From Streptomyces benahoarensis (GTDB lineage Bacteria; Actinomycetota; Actinomycetes; Streptomycetales; Streptomycetaceae), in the NCBI RefSeq assembly GCF_007280575.1, contig NZ_VKJP01000014.1, positions 1 through 44,902 on the forward strand: DNA of 44,902 nucleotides, read 5' to 3'. How positions within the stretch are numbered: the first letter of the stretch is position 1; each line of letters starts with the position of its first letter. The notes under the pieces are model-generated. The model made no database searches. It worked only from the letters and a program-made list of their open reading frames with translations, and was not told where the DNA came from. The translations under genes and the position numbers were made by a program. Of the stretch, positions 8,253-15,032 are shown in pieces.

Positions 8253-9266
8253 ATGCACGGGACGCTGGGGGTGGCCGTCATCGGCGCCGGGCGGATGGGC
8301 GCCGATCACGTACGCCGGATCGACGAGGTGATCAGCGGGGCGCGGGTGGCGGTCGTCGCCGACGTCGACGGGGCGCGCGCCGAGGCGCTGACCGACGCCA
8401 TCGAGGGGGCCGTGGCCTGCACCGATCCGGTGGCCGCCATGGATGTTCCGGGGGTGGACGCGGTCCTCGTCGCGTCGCCGGGGGCGGCCCATGAGGCGGC
8501 GCTGATGGCGGCGTTCGACCGCGGGCTGCCGGTGCTGTGCGAGAAGCCGCTGACGCCGGATCCGGACTCCGCGCTGCGGGTGCTCGCCGCCGAACAGCGA
8601 GGCGGCCGCCGCCTCGTCCAGCTGGGCTTCATGCGCCGCTACGACGCCGACTACCTCGCCCTCAAGGCACAGTTGACGCGCGGCGCGTACGGCCGTCCGC
8701 TGATGCTGCACCACACGCACCGCAACGTCGCCTCGCCGCCCGGCTGCACCGACACGCAGACACTGCACGACTCCGCGGTGCACGAGATCGATGTGACGCG
8801 CTGGCTGCTGGACACCGAGATCACCGCCGTGCGGGTGCTGCGCCCGGCGCCCTCCGGCGGTGCGCCCGAAGGGCTGCACGATCCGCAGCTGATCGTCTTC
8901 GAGACCGCGGACGGCCACCTCGTCGACACGGAACTGTTCGTCAACTGCGGCTTCGGCTACCAGGTGTCCTGCGAGGCGGTCTGCGAGCGGGGCACCGCCC
9001 GGATCGGCGACGACCGCGGCGTCTTCGTCAACGCGGCGGGCCGCTGGGGCGGCACCATCCCGCCGGGCTTCGTGGAACGCTTCGCGGGCGCGTACGACCG
9101 GCAGGTGCAGCGGTGGGTGAACGCCACCCGGCGCGGCACGGTGGAGGGCCCCGGCTGCTGGGACGGCTACGCCGCCGCGGTGGTCTGCCGGGCGGGCTTC
9201 CAGGCGCAGCGCACCGGCGAGCGTGTCCCCGTCGACCTGCCCGAACGGCCCGCGCTGTACCGCTGA
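8253..9266 (+). CDS. iolG: Inositol 2-dehydrogenase (Gfo/Idh/MocA family)
   Basis: A 337-residue NAD(P)-dependent oxidoreductase that would carry out the first step, myo-inositol to 2-keto-inositol. The Rossmann motif is [14 protein letters not shown] (residues 9-22). EKPL gives Lys98, and DSAVHEID gives Asp173 and His177. These sit one residue from the Lys97/Asp172/His176 set I recall for B. subtilis inositol dehydrogenase. AGGAGG lies 6 nt before the ATG. Co-transcribed with iolE. Related members act on scyllo-inositol or other sugars; the cluster supports myo-inositol. Confidence 0.88.
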   Translation: MHGTLGVAVIGAGRMGADHVRRIDEVISGARVAVVADVDGARAEALTDAIEGAVACTDPVAAMDVPGVDAVLVASPGAAHEAALMAAFDRGLPVLCEKPLTPDPDSALRVLAAEQRGGRRLVQLGFMRRYDADYLALKAQLTRGAYGRPLMLHHTHRNVASPPGCTDTQTLHDSAVHEIDVTRWLLDTEITAVRVLRPAPSGGAPEGLHDPQLIVFETADGHLVDTELFVNCGFGYQVSCEAVCERGTARIGDDRGVFVNAAGRWGGTIPPGFVERFAGAYDRQVQRWVNATRRGTVEGPGCWDGYAAAVVCRAGFQAQRTGERVPVDLPERPALYR

Positions 9267-9298
9267 TCCGCCCCCTTCCCTGCACGTCCGGCGTCGAT

Positions 9299-9323
9299 GC
9301 GAGGGCGGCGGCCGCCCCTTCGC
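9299..9323 (+). terminator. Hairpin after iolG
   Basis: GCGA plus GGGCGG (9299-9308) pair with CCGCCC and TCGC (9312-9323) across a CGG loop, 33 nt past the iolG stop. GC-rich, without a U-run. Confidence 0.45.
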
Positions 9324-9570
9324 GTCCCCCGACCCACGGGATGTTCGGCGCAAAGCGACCGGTCCGTGACGATGCTCCCTCATCACCCCTCTTACGTAGG
9401 AAAGTTGACGCACCGGACTCCGCACCTCCGGCAACCACGGCGGGCGCGGGCGGCGTGCCCGTAGATGCACGGCATCCGGATGCGGGGCGGTCCGGCGCGC
9501 GTACCCCCTGGGGGTGGTCGGATACGCACCATACGGATGCATGGCGTTCAACGGGGGAAAAGAGGACATC
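9324..9570. other. Intergenic region before the peptidoglycan-binding gene
   Basis: Together with 9267-9323 this makes a 304-nt gap. The stretch around 9391-9410 (CTTACGTAGGAAAGTTGACG) is less GC-rich than its surroundings and includes TTGACG at 9405, but no -10 lies at the right spacing. GGGGGAAAAGAGGA at 9552-9565 is the ribosome site of the next gene. No gene is supported. Confidence 0.5.
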
Positions 9571-9933
9571 ATGCGCATCACCTCACTGCATCGCACCATC
9601 CGCCGCCCGGCCGCCCTGGCGGCCGCCACCGGCCTGATCACCGCCGCTCTGCTGACCGGCTCGGCACCTGCGGCACAGGCCGCCGCCGGACCGGACCCCC
9701 GGGCGGCCTGCGCCTACTACAACGGCACCGCGCTCACCGTGTACGGCCAGCGCAACGACCGGGTCAAGCAGGTCCAGTGCCTGCTGGCCAACCGCAAGTA
9801 CCTGCCCTGGAGCAGCCTCACCGGCTACTTCGGCGACCAGACGCGCGCCGCCGTCAAGAAGTTCCAGAAGGCGTCGCATCTGACCGCTGACGGCAAGGTC
9901 GGCAAGAAGACCTGGAAGGCGCTCTACGCCTGA
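9571..9933 (+). CDS. Small secreted peptidoglycan-binding protein
   Basis: 120 residues. The basic start MRITSLHRTIRRPAA, an Ala-rich hydrophobic stretch and APAAQA-A form a Sec signal peptide of about 36 residues. The mature part is a single peptidoglycan-binding (PG_binding_1) repeat: NDRVKQVQCLLANRKYL, then TGYFGDQTRAAVKKFQKASHLTADGKVGKKTWKAL. Two cysteines (PRAACAYY and VQCLL) could form a disulfide in the exported protein. Start at 9571 is set by GGGGGAAAAGAGGA just upstream and the signal peptide. No catalytic domain is attached, so it probably binds the wall or serves as a small wall-associated factor. Confidence 0.85.
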   Translation: MRITSLHRTIRRPAALAAATGLITAALLTGSAPAAQAAAGPDPRAACAYYNGTALTVYGQRNDRVKQVQCLLANRKYLPWSSLTGYFGDQTRAAVKKFQKASHLTADGKVGKKTWKALYA

Positions 9934-9975
9934 CCCGACCCACCCGCGCCCTCAGCGCGGCACCCTTCACACGAC

Positions 9976-9999
9976 GGGCCGTCCCGAGCGGGGCGGCCC
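9976..9999 (+). terminator. Terminator of peptidoglycan-binding gene
   Basis: GGGCCGTCCC (9976-9985) pairs with GGGGCGGCCC (9990-9999), 10 bp with one T-G wobble and a 4-nt loop, 43 nt after the stop. Confidence 0.65.
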
Positions 10000-10288
10000 G
10001 CCGCTCATATCCGGGACTTCCCGACCGGTAAGGCCGCCTCCCTCCCGCATCCCGCATCCCGCCACGACCTCCCCCTCACCCCCCTTCCGTTCCGTCCCTG
10101 TCACGTCCGTCCCCGGCGCGTCACATCCGTCACGATTACGCGGGTCTTCCGTCACAGGTGATCAACAGCCCCTGTCCGTGCAGCGGTCGGTGTCGTTGTC
10201 CCGGCGCAGGGCACAGGAACACCCGCCCCGTCCGCGCCTCCCGCAGGCCGCGCGGCCGGGGCCCCGGATCCAGGGAGGCGAGGCAGCG
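10000..10288. other. Intergenic region with direct repeats upstream of the HTH gene
   Basis: The gap 9934-10288 has no supported gene. It contains TCACGTCCGTC at 10101-10111 and TCACATCCGTC at 10121-10131, near-identical direct repeats exactly 20 nt apart, and a further CCGTCACAGG at about 10149. A GGGAGG ribosome site at 10273-10278 belongs to the next gene. Confidence 0.4.
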
Positions 10289-10483
10289 ATGACCGACCGG
10301 AGGCTCTGGTCCTACAAGGACATCGCCGCGCACATCCGGGTACGGCCGGACACCGTGCGCTCGTACCGCAAGCACGGGCTGCTTCCCGAGCCGGACCTCG
10401 TCGAGGGCGGCAGGCCGTACTGGTTCGCCGACACCGTCCGCGACTGGGTGACCCGCAGACCGGGCCACAGCCGACGGGGATGA
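10289..10483 (+). CDS. Small helix-turn-helix DNA-binding protein
   Basis: 64 residues: MTDRRLWSYKDIAAHIRVRPDTVRSYRKHGLLPEPD, then a wing-like GGRPYWFADTVRDWVTRRPG. This is the MerR/excisionase-type winged helix: YKDIAAHIRV and PDTVRSYRKHG are the two helices of the HTH, and W..ADTVRDW follows. ATG 10289 is chosen over an upstream in-frame start (10178) because GGGAGG lies 10 nt before it and the fold begins immediately. No effector domain, so it may act as a local repressor or accessory factor. The direct repeats at 10101-10131 are a possible target, by inference only. Confidence 0.75.
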   Translation: MTDRRLWSYKDIAAHIRVRPDTVRSYRKHGLLPEPDLVEGGRPYWFADTVRDWVTRRPGHSRRG

Positions 10484-10586
10484 CTCCACCTCCGCACGAC
10501 CTACGTCACGGTGCACGGGCCACGCCGGTCCGGGGCCTGACTCGCCTCCGCGGACGCCCCGGGACACGGGCGGATCCGGGCACCGC

Positions 10587-10616
10587 CGGACACGCCGGGC
10601 GGGCCGCTCCTACGAT
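10587..10616 (+). promoter_or_regulatory. Promoter implying leaderless mRNA for panE-like gene
   Basis: CGGACA (10587-10592), 18-nt spacer, TACGAT (10611-10616), then exactly 6 nt (CGCCTC) to the ATG at 10623. No purine-rich ribosome site precedes the ATG. Transcription should begin at or next to the A of ATG. Confidence 0.6.
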
Positions 10617-10622
10617 CGCCTC

Positions 10623-11546
10623 ATGTCCACGACATCTCACTCCTCCTCCGCCCGTCTCGCGGTGATCGGCGCCGGTGGGATCGGTGGTTACACCGCCGCC
10701 CTGGCGCACTGGGCCGGCCTCGACGTCACCCTGTGCGTACGGACGCCTGTCGACGGGCTCACCGTCCTCCTCGACGGCACCGAACGGCACGCCGCGGTCC
10801 CCGTCGCCACCGATCCCGCCCAGGTCGGGCCCGTCGACTGGGTACTGCTGACCACCAAGGCGCAGGACACCCCCGGTGCCGCGCCCTGGCTGCGCGCCCT
10901 GTGTGGGCCGGACTCCACCGTCGCCGTGCTCCAGAACGGCATCGGGCTCACGGAGCGCGTGGCCCCCTATGTCCCGGAGGGGACCGCGACACTGCCGGTG
11001 ATCTGCTACCTCTCGGCGGAGCGCACCGCGCCGGGCAGGATCGTCCACCATCTCGCGAGCGAACTCCATGTGCCGCAGGGCCCGTCGTCCGACGCGTTCG
11101 CCGCGCTGCTGGACGGCACCGGGCTGAACGTCACGCCGGTGCCGGACTTCACCACCGCCACCTGGCGCAAGCTGTTCCTCAACCTCGCCGCCAACCCCCT
11201 CACGGCGCTGCTCGGGCAGCGGATGGACATCTTCCGGGAGGCGGAGATGACCGCGCTCGCCCGCGCGCTGCTCACCGAGGCGGCGGAGGTCGCCCGCGCG
11301 GAGGGGGCGGACATCGGCGACAGCGATATCTCCGGGACGCTGGAGATCTATGCGATGGCCCCGCCCGGCGGCGGTTCGTCGATGCTCTACGACCGCGAGG
11401 CGGGCCGACCGCTGGAGCACGAATACCTCTCCGGAGCGGTGGTCGCGGCAGGCGAACGGCACTCCCTCCCGACGCCCCTGAACCGCATGCTGCTCACCCT
11501 GCTGCGCGCCGTCGACCGCGAACTGCGGGCCACGGACGGCACCTGA
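10623..11546 (+). CDS. Ketopantoate reductase-like oxidoreductase
   Basis: 307 residues, ApbA/PanE family, which reduces 2-dehydropantoate to pantoate with NADPH in pantothenate synthesis. The N-terminal nucleotide motif is RLAVIGAGGIGGYTAALA (about residues 11-28). LLTTKAQDT matches the conserved TKA..T motif, and VLQNGIGLTE matches the QNG motif. The C-terminal helical domain has WRKLFLNLAANPLTAL, the family's K..N.A.N.LTAL motif with the catalytic Lys. GIGGYTAA where many have GxGxxG is still compatible. Several paralogues with unknown substrates exist in Streptomyces, so panE is not asserted. Monocistronic, with an apparently leaderless start. Confidence 0.8.
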   Translation: MSTTSHSSSARLAVIGAGGIGGYTAALAHWAGLDVTLCVRTPVDGLTVLLDGTERHAAVPVATDPAQVGPVDWVLLTTKAQDTPGAAPWLRALCGPDSTVAVLQNGIGLTERVAPYVPEGTATLPVICYLSAERTAPGRIVHHLASELHVPQGPSSDAFAALLDGTGLNVTPVPDFTTATWRKLFLNLAANPLTALLGQRMDIFREAEMTALARALLTEAAEVARAEGADIGDSDISGTLEIYAMAPPGGGSSMLYDREAGRPLEHEYLSGAVVAAGERHSLPTPLNRMLLTLLRAVDRELRATDGT

Positions 11547-11741
11547 ATCCGGGCACCTCGGCGGACCACCCCGGCACCCGGCGGCCACCGGTGAGCCGCG
11601 CCACCCATAACGCGGCCCACTCCCCCGGCCCGACCGTCCGGGACCCCGGAAGACCCACCCCGGAGCGCGAAGGGCCCGCCACGCCCAGCCCGACGCGTAC
11701 CCCAACACCAAGATGATTACGGAGAGTTCGTAAGTCATGAC

Positions 11742-12464
11742 TCAACGGTAAGGGCGACCACTGACAACGGACCGGGGACGTCGACCCGGACCCGGGACGC
11801 GGCATCCACCCTGCGCGACATCGCCCTCGCCCCGCCACCGCGTACCGCCGGAGCCACCACCCCGGACCGCCACCCCGGCAGCGGTCACCCGGCACGCCGA
11901 CGCCCTCCGCGCCCGGACGGCGCGGCGGCGCGCCACCCATGGAACGACCGCACCCAGAACGGCGACGGCGCACGAGATGCCGATGCCCAGGGCGGCGGCG
12001 TAGAGGCGGTTACCCACGGCGGCGCTGCCGAGGTAGCCGAGGCCGATCGAGTAGGACGCCCACACCGTCTCGGCGATGCCGGCGCCGAGCAGATAGCGGC
12101 GCAGCGGGTAGCGCAGGACGCCGGAGGCGACGGCGCCGACGATCCGGCCGCTGGGCAGGAACCGCACCGCGAGGACGAAGGGCAGGCCGTACCGCTCGAT
12201 ACGCCGGGAGGTCCACTCCAGGAGGACGCGGCGGCGGACGCTGCGCCGCATCCAGGCGCGCGCCGGGCCGCCGAAGCGGCGGGCGAGCAGATACATCAGT
12301 ACGTCGCCGAGGGTCGCGCTGCCGGCGACGACCAGCAGGACGAGCGGGAGGAAGAGATCGCCGTGCGCGGCGAGGACCCCGGCGGAGACGAGCACCGCGG
12401 AGTTGGGCACCAGCGGTGGCAGGGTGGTGAGCACCAGCAGCCCGTAGAGGGCCAGCACGTCCAT
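11742..12464 (-). CDS. DedA/SNARE-associated family membrane protein
   Basis: 240 residues. DedA-family inner-membrane protein; members are linked to lipid flipping and envelope homeostasis. Features: MDVLALYGLLVLTTLPPLVPNSAVLVSAGVL (first reentrant/TM region), then a second TM, RFGGPARAWM, and the family core YGLPFVLAVRFLPSGRIVGAVASGVLRYPLRRYLL (the R-x-P/S-R motif). TM helices follow at about residues 120-140 and 150-175. AGGAGG lies 8 nt before the ATG at 12464. The last 50 or so residues are Gly/Arg-rich and unlike DedA proteins; they may be a disordered tail or signal a frameshift in 11742-11900. It diverges from the copper chaperone gene. Confidence 0.8.
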   Translation of the reverse strand: MDVLALYGLLVLTTLPPLVPNSAVLVSAGVLAAHGDLFLPLVLLVVAGSATLGDVLMYLLARRFGGPARAWMRRSVRRRVLLEWTSRRIERYGLPFVLAVRFLPSGRIVGAVASGVLRYPLRRYLLGAGIAETVWASYSIGLGYLGSAAVGNRLYAAALGIGISCAVAVLGAVVPWVARRRAVRARRASACRVTAAGVAVRGGGSGGTRWRGEGDVAQGGCRVPGPGRRPRSVVSGRPYR

Positions 12465-12585
12465 CCGGCGCGCCTCCTCCGATCGCCCCGGTCCGGCGCG
12501 CTCCGGTCCGGTACCTCCCAGGCTGACGCGCGACACGCGGGACGGCAACGTGTGCCGGGGCGAACGGCGCGACACCGCTGGATCG

Positions 12586-12602
12586 ATACCCCCTAGGGGT
12601 AT
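12586..12602 (+). promoter_or_regulatory. CsoR-type operator over copper-chaperone promoter
   Basis: ATACCCC-CTA-GGGGTAT is a perfect 7-bp-arm inverted repeat, the form recognised by the Cu(I) repressor CsoR in actinobacteria. TACAGT (12602-12607) directly abuts it as a -10 box, so bound repressor would occlude the promoter. The copZ-like ATG lies at 12729. Confidence 0.75.
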
Positions 12603-12728
12603 ACAGTGGGCATCGCCGGACGACGTCGGCGACTCCGGTCGCACCGCCGCACCTCTGGCGGCGCACGCTCCGGCGACCCGTACAACACCTCGACATCCAC
12701 GGACCATCGGCACCACGAGGAGACTCCC

Positions 12729-13022
12729 ATGACCGCCGCATCGACGAACGGCTCCTGCTGCACGCCCGAAAGCTCCTGCCACTCCGGCGAGAGCGCGGCG
12801 CAGGCGGGCGAGATCACCACGACCTACAAGGTGACCGGCATGACCTGTGGGCACTGCGAGGGTGCGGTCAACTCCGAGATCTCGGAGCTGGACGGCGTCG
12901 TCTCGGTGCGCGCGGAGGCCGCCACGGGCCTGGTGACCGTCGTTTCGCGGGCCGCCCTCGACGAGGCCGCGGTGCGCGAGGCGGTGGACGAGGCCGGTTA
13001 CGAGCTGCTGGGTCCGGCCTGA
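12729..13022 (+). CDS. CopZ-like copper chaperone (HMA domain)
   Basis: 97 residues. The C-terminal 65 form one heavy-metal-associated domain: TTYKVTGMTCGHCEGAVNSEISELDGVVSV, with the Cu(I) ligands in MTCGHC (about residues 38-43). The preceding 30 residues are Ser/Cys-rich (NGSCCTPESSCHSG), adding three Cys and a His that could also bind metal. This is somewhat longer than the usual 68-70-residue CopZ. The ATG at 12729 follows GGAGACTCCC. A CsoR-type operator lies 127 nt upstream, so copper-induced expression is expected. No CopA ATPase is adjacent in the window. Confidence 0.88.
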   Translation: MTAASTNGSCCTPESSCHSGESAAQAGEITTTYKVTGMTCGHCEGAVNSEISELDGVVSVRAEAATGLVTVVSRAALDEAAVREAVDEAGYELLGPA

Positions 13023-13051
13023 GCCTCCCCGGTATCGACCGGAGGGCTTTT
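13023..13051 (+). terminator. Terminator of copZ-like gene
   Basis: GCCTCC and GGT pair with ACC and GGAGGGC (bulged CC) around an ATCG loop, followed by CTTTT. It begins right at the stop codon. Confidence 0.55.
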
Positions 13052-13218
13052 CACCACAGGGGCCGCTCCGTAGCCCACACAGCCCACATGTTCACAAAAT
13101 TCCCACAATGGGCACAACACCCATACGTCAGGGCCGCGAAATTCAGATCGCGGCCCTTGACCGTTTTCGCCCTCATATGGCAAGAGACCCAGATCACAGA
13201 GTTCCGAACGTAACCATC

Positions 13219-13345
13219 GTGGGGGGTCGAGAGTCTAACCAGGTGTGCAGGCTCCCCGGCGGGGCCTGCTCGGCAACAGCCGTGCCGGTCTTGGGGGATC
13301 GGACCGGCTACGCGTGGCCGGGGCGACGTGCCCGGGGAGCTTTGA
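13219..13345 (+). other. Strongly folded non-coding stretch, possible structured RNA
   Basis: Three hairpins follow one another: 13247-13269 (GCAGG and CCCC pairing with GGGG and CCTGC, GGC loop), 13285-13307 (CCGGTC with GACCGG), and a GGGGC/GCCCC-type fold near 13318-13340. No coding frame is convincing on either strand, and no plus-strand gene follows. It may be a leader remnant, a small RNA, or part of the 6C-like locus next to it. I do not recognise a family. Confidence 0.35.
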
Positions 13346-13389
13346 GCGGCCCTCCCGAACGTGCGCGTCCCGGCAGATCGCGGTGCACC

Positions 13390-13490
13390 CTGAACGCCCG
13401 GACGGATCCCGTGGGGGGAATCCGACCCGGGACAAGGGAAGCGCCCCGCGCTCTGGACCCGTGGGGGGATCTGGAGGCGGGGCGCTTCTC
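13390..13490 (-). ncRNA. Candidate 6C RNA (two C6-loop hairpins)
   Basis: Read on the minus strand there are two hairpins in a row. The first spans 13488-13438, with a perfect 12-bp stem (GAAGCGCCCCGC) and a loop containing CCCCCCACGGG. The second spans 13431-13397, with a bulged stem (CCGG plus CGGAT paired) and a loop again containing CCCCCCACGGG. Two consecutive stem-loops each with six cytidines is the defining feature of the actinobacterial 6C small RNA as I recall it. It lies just downstream of citrate synthase, past that gene's terminator. I could not find a good promoter. The same hairpins on the plus strand would have G6 loops, with the long stem followed by a weak T-rich run. Strand and identity are therefore probable, not proven. 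Confidence 0.5.
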
Positions 13491-13525
13491 GTTTCTCCAC
13501 CGCGTTCACCGCACCGAACGCGAAC

Positions 13526-13554
13526 GGGCCCCCACCCTGGACGGGCGGGGGCCC
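13526..13554 (-). terminator. Terminator of citrate synthase gene
   Basis: GGGCCCCC (13526-13533) pairs with GGGGGCCC (13547-13554), 13-nt loop, 31 nt beyond the gltA stop. Confidence 0.65.
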
Positions 13555-13585
13555 TCTCCGTGCCGGGCACGGGCGCCCGGACGGA

Positions 13586-14875
13586 TCAGCGCTGCTCGAC
13601 GGGCACGAAGTCGCGCTCGACGATGCCGGTGTAGATCTGCCGCGGGCGGCCGATCCGCGAACCGGGCTCCTTGATCATCTCGTGCCACTGGGCGATCCAG
13701 CCCGGGAGGCGACCGAGGGCGAAGAGGACCGTGAACATCTCGGTCGGGAAGCCCATGGCCCGGTAGATCAGACCGGTGTAGAAGTCGACGTTCGGGTAGA
13801 GCTTGCGCTCGACGAAGTAGTCGTCGGAGAGCGCGTGCTCCTCCAGCTTCAGGGCGATGTCCAGCAGCTCGTCGGACTTGCCGAGTGCCGAGAGGACGTC
13901 GTGCGCCGCCGCCTTGATGATCTTCGCCCGGGGGTCGAAGTTCTTGTAGACGCGGTGCCCGAAGCCCATGAGCTTCACGCCGTCTTCCTTGTTCTTCACC
14001 TTGCGGATGAAGGAGTCGACGTCGCCGCCGTCGCGCTGGATGCCCTCCAGCATCTCCAGCACGGACTGGTTGGCACCGCCGTGCAGGGGGCCCCAGAGCG
14101 CGTTGATACCGGCGGAGATCGAGGCGAAGAGGTTCGCCTGCGAGGAGCCGACCAGGCGCACGGTGGAGGTCGAGCAGTTCTGCTCGTGGTCCGCGTGCAG
14201 GATCAGCAGCTTGTCGAGGGCGCTGACCACGACCGGGTCCAGGTCGTACTCGGCGGCCGGCACCGAGAACGTCATGCGCAGGAAGTTCTCGACGTAGCCA
14301 AGGTCGTTACGCGGGTAGACCACCGGGTGGCCGACCGACTTCTTATAGGCGTACGCCGCGATCGTCGGCAGCTTGGCCAGCAGGCGGATCGTGGAGATGT
14401 GCCGCTGCTGCTCGTCGAACGGGTTGTGGCTGTCCTGGTAGAAGGTCGACAGGGCGCTGACGACCGACGACAGCATCGCCATCGGGTGGGCGTCCCGGGG
14501 GAAGCCGTCGTAGAAGCGCTTGACGTCCTCGTGCAGCAGGGTGTGGTACGTGATGTCCTGCTTGAAGGTGGACAGCTGGTCGACGGTGGGCAGCTCGCCA
14601 TTGATCAGCAGGTACGCGGTCTCGACGAACGTGCTGCGCTCCGCGAGCTGCTCGATCGGGTAGCCGCGGTAGCGCAGAATCCCCTGCTCACCGTCCAGAT
14701 AGGTGATCGCGGATTTATACGCGGCGGTGTTGCCGTAACCGGAGTCCAGGGTCACCAGACCGGTCTGGGCGCGCAGCTTCGAGATGTCGAAGCCCTTGTC
14801 GCCGACGCTGCTGTCGACGACCGGGTAGCTGTATTCGCCGTCCCCGTAACGCAGTACTACAGAGTTGTCGCTCAC
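13586..14875 (-). CDS. gltA: Citrate synthase
   Basis: 429 residues; condenses acetyl-CoA and oxaloacetate in the TCA cycle. The type II (hexameric-like) N-terminal beta domain MSDNSVVLRYGDGEYSYPVVDSSVGDKGFDI is present. Catalytic and signature parts are ILHADHEQNCSTSTVRLVGS with the active-site His, LWGPLHGGANQSVLEML with the second His, and LMGFGHRVYKNFDPRA followed by a conserved Asp region (YPNVDFYTG). The GTG at 14875 is chosen over an upstream in-frame start because homology begins there, a GGTGAGGGA ribosome site lies just before it, and 429 residues is the usual Streptomyces length. The promoter is not resolved; a 15-bp inverted repeat lies at 14985-14999. Confidence 0.95.
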   Translation of the reverse strand: MSDNSVVLRYGDGEYSYPVVDSSVGDKGFDISKLRAQTGLVTLDSGYGNTAAYKSAITYLDGEQGILRYRGYPIEQLAERSTFVETAYLLINGELPTVDQLSTFKQDITYHTLLHEDVKRFYDGFPRDAHPMAMLSSVVSALSTFYQDSHNPFDEQQRHISTIRLLAKLPTIAAYAYKKSVGHPVVYPRNDLGYVENFLRMTFSVPAAEYDLDPVVVSALDKLLILHADHEQNCSTSTVRLVGSSQANLFASISAGINALWGPLHGGANQSVLEMLEGIQRDGGDVDSFIRKVKNKEDGVKLMGFGHRVYKNFDPRAKIIKAAAHDVLSALGKSDELLDIALKLEEHALSDDYFVERKLYPNVDFYTGLIYRAMGFPTEMFTVLFALGRLPGWIAQWHEMIKEPGSRIGRPRQIYTGIVERDFVPVEQR

Positions 14876-14984
14876 GTCATCCCTCACCGACGTTGTGCCT
14901 CTTCTTCGAGGTGCCCTGACTGCCTCTACCTTCCCCCATTTGGACGTGGGATGTGCACTCGGGGTCGGCAATTCGGCCTTCGGG

Positions 14985-14999
14985 CGGCACTGAGTGCCG
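14985..14999. promoter_or_regulatory. Inverted repeat between recD2 and gltA
   Basis: CGGCACT-G-AGTGCCG, 7-bp perfect arms. It is 110 nt upstream of the gltA start and 34 nt after the recD2 stop. Could be an operator for gltA or the recD2 terminator hairpin; no U-run. Confidence 0.4.
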
Positions 15000-15032
15000 T
15001 TTACGTGACCATCCTGCGCCCCTTCGACCCGA

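Noticed and set aside
10506..11738. Minus-strand frame beginning 3 nt after the dedA stop (MTYELSVIILVLGY...)
   Set aside because: The first 15 residues look membrane-like, but the rest is the antisense shadow of the ketopantoate-reductase-like gene and there is no ribosome site.
13219..13345. SAM-IV-like or other known riboswitch
   Set aside because: GGCAAC and a GUGCCC-type stem are reminiscent, but the core order does not fit and no plus-strand metabolic gene follows.
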